A stretch of DNA of 64,000 bases from Ascarosepion bandense (Eukaryota > Mollusca > Cephalopoda > Sepiida > Sepiidae): assembly GCA_037127315.1 (NCBI GenBank), contig JBBBDQ010001153.1:4583501-4647500 (forward strand), written 5' to 3'. The position numbers and the translations under genes are program-made. The notes beneath the pieces are model-generated. The model did not search any database. It saw nothing but the letters and a program-made list of their open reading frames with translations, and was not told the DNA's origin. Shown here in pieces: positions 57,990 to 64,000 of this stretch; the first letter of the stretch is position 1; every line of letters begins with the position of its first letter.

Positions 57990-59292
57990 GACCTGTTTCT
58001 TCTAGAACTTATGGTAGCGAGGGTTAGCAGCAGCCTAACGATACATCGAAGATGAATTCCCTCGGCATATCTCAGAGAGCAACTATCAACCAGGACAGGT
58101 GTTTAATATGGACAAGACCGGCCGTTTCTAGAAGAGAATGCCGTTTCGCACATTCGTTTCTCTAGGACGAGGTGAAAATGCCTGGCTTCAAGACACACGA
58201 GGATCGTATTACGCTAGTAGTGTGCTGAGATGCTGCGGTATTTATGCTGAAGCCAGACCTTATCTACGAAGAACCCCCGTGTCCCTAGGAACAAGAATAT
58301 ATTTATACTGCCTGTGTACTGGATGTACAACCCAAAAGTATGGATCACTAAGGCTTTCTCAACCGGATGGTTTTGGCAGTGCTTTATTCCTCAAGTCAGT
58401 CTATATCTGACTGAGAAGGGCCTTCCATTCAACGTACTTCTCAATGACCATGCAACAGATCTGCAGTAAGATGGCGTGAAGATTAAGTTCATCCCCCTCA
58501 ACATCACGATAATCATTCAGCCAATGAACCTGGGAGTCATTCGAGGCTTTAAGACACTATACTCGATCGATGATGGAGAATATCATCAATAACATCGACG
58601 CTGAAAAGAAAACTTCAACCTGAAGGGTTACAGGCGTGGATGTGCTATTGATTCGTGCCTTTGGAAAATTCATAGGCGTTACAGGAGATAAAGCTGGAGA
58701 CGATCAACTCCAGCTGGAAAAATTGTGTACTGAAGCGGTCTACGATTACAAGGTCTTCACTCTTGATGAAGTCTAGTAATCTACGGTTGGCTTCCAGGAT
58801 ATGACCCGGGAAGAGGTAGACGGCTTCATCGACTGCTACTCATAACTCCTGACTGACGACAAGCTGCTTGATATGATGAAGTCTGCGAGTGAGGAGGAAG
58901 AGGAAAGTGAACAGCAGCAAGAAGAAACAGAAGATATTGGCTTCACCATCGAACGTCAAGCAAAGATCATGAGGTTAGCAAACCAACCTGAACAAGCTGT
59001 TGAGGAGATTGGACGGCGACATGGTGAGATGATTGCAGTTCGGGAACTCCCTCAACTGACCCAGGTTTGTTTACAAGGCTTTTATGAACAACATGAAGAG
59101 GCAACAGCAGAAATTGCTAAATACGATGTTCCTCACTCCGAAAACTTTTTTCGCCACGCCAGCATCTTCAGTGAAAGAGATACAGGAGGTACTTGTACCT
59201 GAAATTGAAGATCCTGCGTCACGTGACGAAGAGCAGCAAAGCTTCCTCACCTTTATCGTCATATTTACTTCACAGCTAATTCATCATTAATA
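57990..59292 (+). pseudogene. Tigger/pogo-like transposase (DDE superfamily), decayed
   Basis: Scattered frames preserve the C-terminal two thirds of a Tigger transposase. QVFNMDKTGRF (family FNADETGLFW) has the first catalytic Asp. Then come MPGFKTHEDRITLVV, VTKAF-like, LPFNVLLNDHATDLQ (second Asp, where LLLDNAPGH is usual) and VKIKFIPLNITIIIQPMNLG followed by VIRGFK. There QPMDQGVI would carry the third Asp; here it is Asn. The acidic MMKSASEEEEESEQQQEETE segment and the end MKRQQQKLLNTMFLTPKTFF also fit. Many stops and shifts. The N-terminal CENP-B-type DNA-binding part is gone and no inverted ends were found. Confidence 0.8.
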
Positions 59293-60284
59293 TCATCACT
59301 CAAACAAGGCTACAGATCTTTGACAGTGAGAAGAGCCTTATCATTTTGTACTATATGAAAGATAAAGAGAGAAGAAGAGAGAGAAAGAATGTACAGTAAA
59401 ATATAAGATGTTTTACGATTATAAACTAAATTTTAATTTGTAGAATCTGTTCTTTTTATGCTGTGCACATAAATCCTACGAATGTATTCTATGAAGCAAA
59501 AAAAAAAAATTGACTGATGGGTACACGTACAGTTTTTTTTTTAAATAGTACATACTGGGTGTAATGTTATTGCATTATAAGATTACATGTGCATTGCGTA
59601 TGTACTGTACAGTACACGGTGGTCTTCGATTAAGCTGATATTTTCTGTAAAGCGCTGTATTGTTTAACCGTTTATGAATCTTACCATAATTTTTACGAAG
59701 CAAAAGAAGTTTTTACAAATTGTGTATCATTTTAACGCTTCTCAAATACGTAAAGTTACGTAACTTATGTTTTTTTAACACTTGTGCAATACGTGTGTAC
59801 AGTACTTTACGAGTGTGCACGGTTATGTGCGACAGTTACTACTGTACTGCAAACCGATATTTTTCTATATATTTCATAAATACGAAAGTCTTTATACATG
59901 AAATACTATATAAGAGTGTAAGGAAGAGTAATACAGATAGAGGTTGGGTTAATTATTATTATTAAAAATACATCTTTAAGTGCCGAATCTAGGTGCGTCG
60001 TCAGTGTTGTTGCTCTATGTCACTAGAGGTTTCGCGTCTAAATAAACAACAAACTTCTTCGATAGGCGATCCGACAGAATATGATCAGTATTCGGCCCGC
60101 ACCCAGAATAAAAATTTGCTAATAGCTTTAGGACGTGCATGATATAAGTTCCCCTAGAAAACGGCAAACAATCAAGACTTCACTTGGGCTATTTGATGTT
60201 ATAGACATTGTAAGCTCGGTTGGACTGAACTTCCTGTGTACGGTCAAGACAGGGTATTTTTGGCGGAAGAGAAGAAAATAAACC
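59293..60284. other. Unassigned stretch, possibly Tigger 3' flank
   Basis: Contains repeated TGTACTGTACAGTAC-like motifs (59601-59620, 59798-59810) that may belong to the transposon's untranslated end. No other feature. Confidence 0.35.
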
Positions 60285-60500
60285 AATATATATATAGTCA
60301 TCCGCAAACCGATCTGTTTCGCTGTATCACAGCTCATCAGTACAGTTAGACTCCGATTGCTTTTAACCCAGGATTGAAACCTGACCGAAGTGGCGTCAGT
60401 CGGCGATTCTACCTCTGGGCTATGGGTGCTCGGTAGAAGTAGGAAGACATTTTAGCATGTATATTATCATTATACACGCCCAATAGCCAGAGTGCTCTAA
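60285..60500 (-). mobile_element. SINE family S2, copy
   Basis: Minus strand: CATAGCCCAGAGGTAGAATC (A-box), GGTCAGGTTTCAATCCTGGG (B-box), then AACTGTACTGATGAGCTGTG and GAAACAGATCGGTTTGCGGA before (TA)n. Close to the copy at 35598-35745. Confidence 0.72.
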
Positions 60501-62514
60501 TTCATTAGTGAATGAGCATATATATATGTATATATGTTAATAAAACGATTTATCATATTGGCTGTCTTATGACTTACTTTTCTTTCTCTTCCTTTCTCTC
60601 CTTTTAACTTTTTTATTATATCTTATTTATTTGGTTTTTCTCTTTCATATCTTTTCTTTATTCTTATTTTCCTTAACTACACTTAACAAAATAAGTACAA
60701 TAGAGTGATTAAAATGACAGACTATTTGCAAAAATCTCCTAAAATGTGGTATGGATTATTCAGGATATTGATTGATACTCTAATAAATTTCATTTAAAAA
60801 ATAAAGGAAATAACATTTGATTAAAATTGCTTAAAATTAAATTAATCAAAATATTTACATGTTAAATACTCCTTAAAAAGCATAATAGCGTGTAAAATTT
60901 AGTTAAAATATGTTACTCCCCTCCCACAAAAAGATATCCTCAAGAGAACAAATTCGTTTAAAAACTAAGTGAAATAACAAATAATTAAAATTACTTAAAG
61001 TAAATTAATCAAAATAATTATTTACTCATTAAAAAACAGCTAAATTAAAAACAAAAACTTTGTTAAAATAAGTTACTTCTCAAAAATATCTTTAAAAGAA
61101 ACCGTTTGAAAAAACGAGTAAATACGAAAAAAAAAAATTGCAAATAAATAAAAGGAAAGTTTATGAATAGTTACCCCCCACAAAACAAAAAATAAGGAGC
61201 CAGAACTTCTTTGGGCGTTTGCTGTGGTAGTAGTCATTGTATACGTCCTACCGGGGATCTCATGCTCCTCACCCTCTCGGGATCCCCTGGGGATATGTAT
61301 TCCGTGATCTACTTGTAGCATTAAACAGGAATCTCTTTACAACAAAGAGACACGTCATTAATATTAGTATGGGGTGGATTTATATATGCTTAAAATATAG
61401 CTAAATAATAAACTAAATATTGCATCAGTAGTTCTCGAGTTTTCGCGTTTCGCGTTTCGCGGTTTGGTGAGGGGGCTCGGAACAAATCAACTGCTCAAAG
61501 CGAGGAAACACTCTATATATAATCAAACAATTAGAGAAATAGAAAAGATAAAGTAAATCACTGTAGTAAATATTATAAATGAAACTTTAATGAAATAAAA
61601 ACAACCTGGGAATTGGCAAAGAAAAATGTTTGTTTTAAAAGTTTTACACTGTGGTAAAATTTTAATTCCCAATTATTTATTTCTATTTTAGCCATATCAA
61701 ATATGCCGGTATTTAACTGCAACACAAAAATGTCAAATTCTCTATTATATTATCAATATTGTTTGCGTGTACGTAGAAGAATTTGATATTTGTTGAGCAG
61801 ACTGGATTGTTATTTTTCTAATTAATTTACAGATTAAATATTTTAGCTGTATTCTTTTTATTTCCCGTTCCAAGTGAAGCCATATAATTTTTTTTATAGT
61901 TAGGTTAGTCATTAAATACGATTCAGTGCTTTCGACTCTCCTCCGAAAACAGACATTTTCTAGAGATAATAGCGTGATGAAAGTCTGATGCTGATGTTAA
62001 TATTAACGTGATCCTGAATATGTCTGGTTGAAATGCATTTGCACAATATGACTGAACACCCGCAATGAAGCATGAAAACATTCGCTGTTTTGCTTTGCTA
62101 CAACTGTCAACTTTGTGAATGCAAAATGTCAAACTACATTAAGTCATTTTCCATTGATTCTCACTCTAATCCTTTTAAGGTTTACATATTCCAATCCCTC
62201 TTCCTTTTCTTTTTCTATTTGGGAATATGGCTTCTTTGCCATTACCCTTCCATCATGCTTTTCCGACCTGATGTGTAATTTAATTCAACAGAATTTGACA
62301 GAAGCTGACCCATATCTTTATAAAGTTTCGATTTTCCAAAGAATTGGCTTTGAGAATCTTCGCTTCATGTTTCGATAGCTTTTCAAGTTTTCCTTTACTT
62401 TCTTGACTTCGACTTCACTGTTAGAAACAAAAAGAACTCTGACATTTGTTTGCAGGACTGTATTCTGATTTCTTATATTAAATTCATGATGTTTTTTATC
62501 CTTTTATGAACAGA
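60501..62514. other. Unassigned stretch, about 2 kb
   Basis: Very AT-rich. A short GC-richer patch at 61240-61310 (CTACCGGGGATCTCATGCTC, TCTCGGGATCCCCTGGGGAT) lies beside TTTTCGCGTTTCGCGTTTCG at 61440. These may be the end of an unrecognised element. No gene supported. Confidence 0.4.
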
Positions 62515-62789
62515 TGAATATAGAAAAACTGTTACCACTTCTTCGATTTACGCGTTACTCCTTAGTTATGAATTGAGTTCTTTCGGTGACTAGCGTGGGT
62601 ATACACCGTATATATATATATATAACACGCTAAAAATGCCCCGTTATCATTCCATGTGCCCATGGCTTAGGGAGTAAGGAGTAGGTATTTCGACTGACAA
62701 CAAATCGGTCGAGTTTCGATCACGGCTGGAAGCAAGTGGATGAATCTAGTCACACTGATGATACAGCAAAACAGGCTTGTATGTGGGTG

Positions 62790-62834
<45 letters not shown>
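62515..62834 (+). mobile_element. SINE family S2, full-length-like copy with (AT)n tail
   Basis: ACTGTTACCACTTCTTCGAT, TATGAATTGAGTTCTTTCGG, GTGACTAGCGTGGGTATACA then (TA)n, ACACGCTAAAAATGCCC, CATGGCTTAGGGAGTAAGGA (A-box), GTCGAGTTTCGATCACGGCT (B-box), GGAAGCAAGTGGATGAATCT, AAACAGGCTTGTATGTGGGT and the (AT)n tail at 62791-62834. The order shows that the S2 unit has a leader plus a tRNA-type part. Confidence 0.72.
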
Positions 62835-62839
<5 letters not shown>

Positions 62840-63755
62840 TGTAAAGAAGTTTGTCACTTAACTGAACAGATTTATTTCATTCGAACTTAGCTGTGCTTTT
62901 GTTTTTCTGCAGAAGAAACGAAAACCCTAAAGAATGAAGACATCACAATAATGTCATCACGAAACTTCGAAGTCGGCATGACTGAAATAAATTTCTCCAC
63001 ATTAACTCTATTAACGCTCTATCTCTATGTCAATATCAACGCTAAATTTTTCTATACTAATCTTTGGTACCCCTGCTGACACAAGAAAAACGTTATTTAA
63101 TCAAAATTTCGGACGTACTAGAAAGAATTAAAAAAATTAATCTGGCACTTGTAAAAGTAGAAGATAGCATGCGAAGTCAGATACATATTGGATCAGTACA
63201 GGGAGCCGATCAGTTACCTGTATCTTTAAGAGTTCCACATGAGGTCAAGTGTGAGTTTTCGACCCAATTGTCTCTCCTGGGACCTACCCGAGGGACATTC
63301 TTTCATTGTGTTGTAGAGCAGCTAACATAATTTTATTGCTCTCAAATATAGAATGGTCTATGATCCGAAATAGCTATATAAAAAAAGATTAACGAAGTCC
63401 AAATTCTTGGCCGTGATTGACGAACTTTTTGTTGGTGTCGGTCATTCTGTTTGACACGTCAGACGGTTGGTGGTTGTTGCTTTGTCTTATTTTGACAAGC
63501 GTTTGACCAGTTTGAACTGTTGAATTATTTTGCTATAAGTTTTGTTTGTACGCTTTTGTTGAATTAATTTTTATATTTTTATTTTTATTTATTAAATTTG
63601 TTTTAATTTTCATTTTTTTACAACACTTTGTTTTTATTCTTTCTTTCAGATTCTCTTTTGAATTTTGTATTGTTTCGGACACTTGTTTTGGCTTTTGTAT
63701 TCTTTGTTTTCGCACTACATTTGCAAAACTGAATTTGTAAACAGAAAAATAGAAG
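62835..63755. other. Unassigned stretch leading to a possible leader
   Basis: An 88-codon plus-strand frame (63064-63330) ends LSLLGPTRGTFFHCVVEQLT and matches nothing I know. 63400-63755 is T-rich and may be the 5' leader of the reading frame at 63756. Confidence 0.35.
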
Positions 63756-63887
63756 ATGGCCAACCAGAGTCGATCCATCGTGAAAAAGCTATTCTCCCCA
63801 AAGAAAGATCCCCCTAACAAGGATGAGGCTAACGAATCAGCCCCCGAAAAAAGTCTAAAGGGGGGGGCTCTACAACGGGAAAAATAG
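63756..63887 (+). CDS. Short basic reading frame with good start context, likely frameshifted or cut; unidentified
   Basis: AGAAG-ATG-G gives a favourable eukaryotic start context. The product begins MANQSRSIVKKLFSPKKDPP and is rich in Lys, Pro, Ser and Glu, stopping after 43 residues. The frame contains a run of eight G (63860-63867); in a neighbouring frame the coding continues for about 40 more polar residues (STTSPERNMELNRKQNTIK, then GRGVAADESPSI) to a stop near 63991. This suggests an indel in the G run. It could be the gag/ORF1 start of a retroelement or a first exon. I recognise no family. Confidence 0.35.
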   Translation: MANQSRSIVKKLFSPKKDPPNKDEANESAPEKSLKGGALQREK

Positions 63888-64000
63888 TACTACTTCCCCT
63901 GAAAGAAATATGGAATTAAACAGAAAACAAAATACGATCAAGATAAGTAAAGGAAGAGGTGTAGCGGCTGACGAATCACCCTCTATTTGAAGTTCTGCTC

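Noticed and set aside
63064..63330. 88-codon frame as a host gene
   Set aside because: No domain, splice pattern or recognised homology, and it lies between SINE and unassigned DNA.
1..64000. A new defence, biosynthetic or other multi-gene system
   Set aside because: All long reading frames are transposable-element proteins or their antisense; no operon-like or co-functional gene set is present.

Overview
The window is AT-rich metazoan DNA with no complete host gene that I can support. Nearly everything recognisable is transposable-element debris: non-LTR retrotransposons of at least three kinds, Penelope-like elements, one nearly complete Ty3/gypsy LTR element, three or four DDE DNA transposons, several SINE-like families ending in (AT)n, and long (AT)n, (TATC)n, (CT)n, (GAAA)n and trinucleotide microsatellites. 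This mixture (tRNA-type SINEs with AT tails, RTE-like and R4/Dong-like LINEs, Penelope-like elements with GIY-YIG domains, a CsRn1-like gypsy element) suggests a mollusc, most likely a cephalopod such as an octopus. That is an inference from repeat style, not from a marker gene. No prokaryotic or viral gene organisation, rRNA, intact tRNA or CRISPR array was seen.

Layout. 1-2.0 kb: Penelope-like reverse transcriptase with GIY-YIG region (minus), followed by three tandem ~200 bp repeats. 2.4-6.5 kb: LINE 3' scrap, a 375 bp mariner-like deletion derivative with both inverted ends, a GATA microsatellite, one candidate short exon, and the first long copy of a recurrent LINE family (called LINE-A here). 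8-12 kb: LINE tails and another LINE-A fragment. 12-17 kb: two copies of a tRNA-type SINE and large unassigned stretches. 19-21 kb: R4/Dong-like LINE beside a hairpin-forming triplet repeat, then a Penelope-type tail. 22-26 kb: two LINE-A copies in opposite orientation. 27-30 kb: LINE tail, Tc1 fragment, mariner element with inverted ends. 33-35 kb: LINE-A copy. 41-43.5 kb: second R4/Dong-like fragment and a Penelope-like fragment.

43.6-54.6 kb is the most structured part. An RTE-like LINE is split into three non-overlapping pieces (C-terminal tail, endonuclease, reverse transcriptase) in mixed orientation. Its tail is interrupted by a young 5.6 kb gypsy element (LTRs 43803-44658 and 48551-49404, 4 bp target duplication AGTC). 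Its endonuclease/RT junction is interrupted by a ~0.68 kb sequence present as two near-identical inverted arms (51603-52280 and 53922-54614). The arrangement is consistent with insertion followed by recombinational inversion.

55-64 kb: two coding-like stretches of unknown origin (55.4-56.0 kb), several SINE copies, a decayed Tigger/pogo transposon (58-59.3 kb), and at the right edge a short basic reading frame with a good start context that is broken at a run of eight G.

No set of genes working together as a new pathway or defence system was found. The notable biology is the history of the repeats: nested insertion, inversion, stop codons and frameshifts shared between copies, and a young but coding-defective LTR element.
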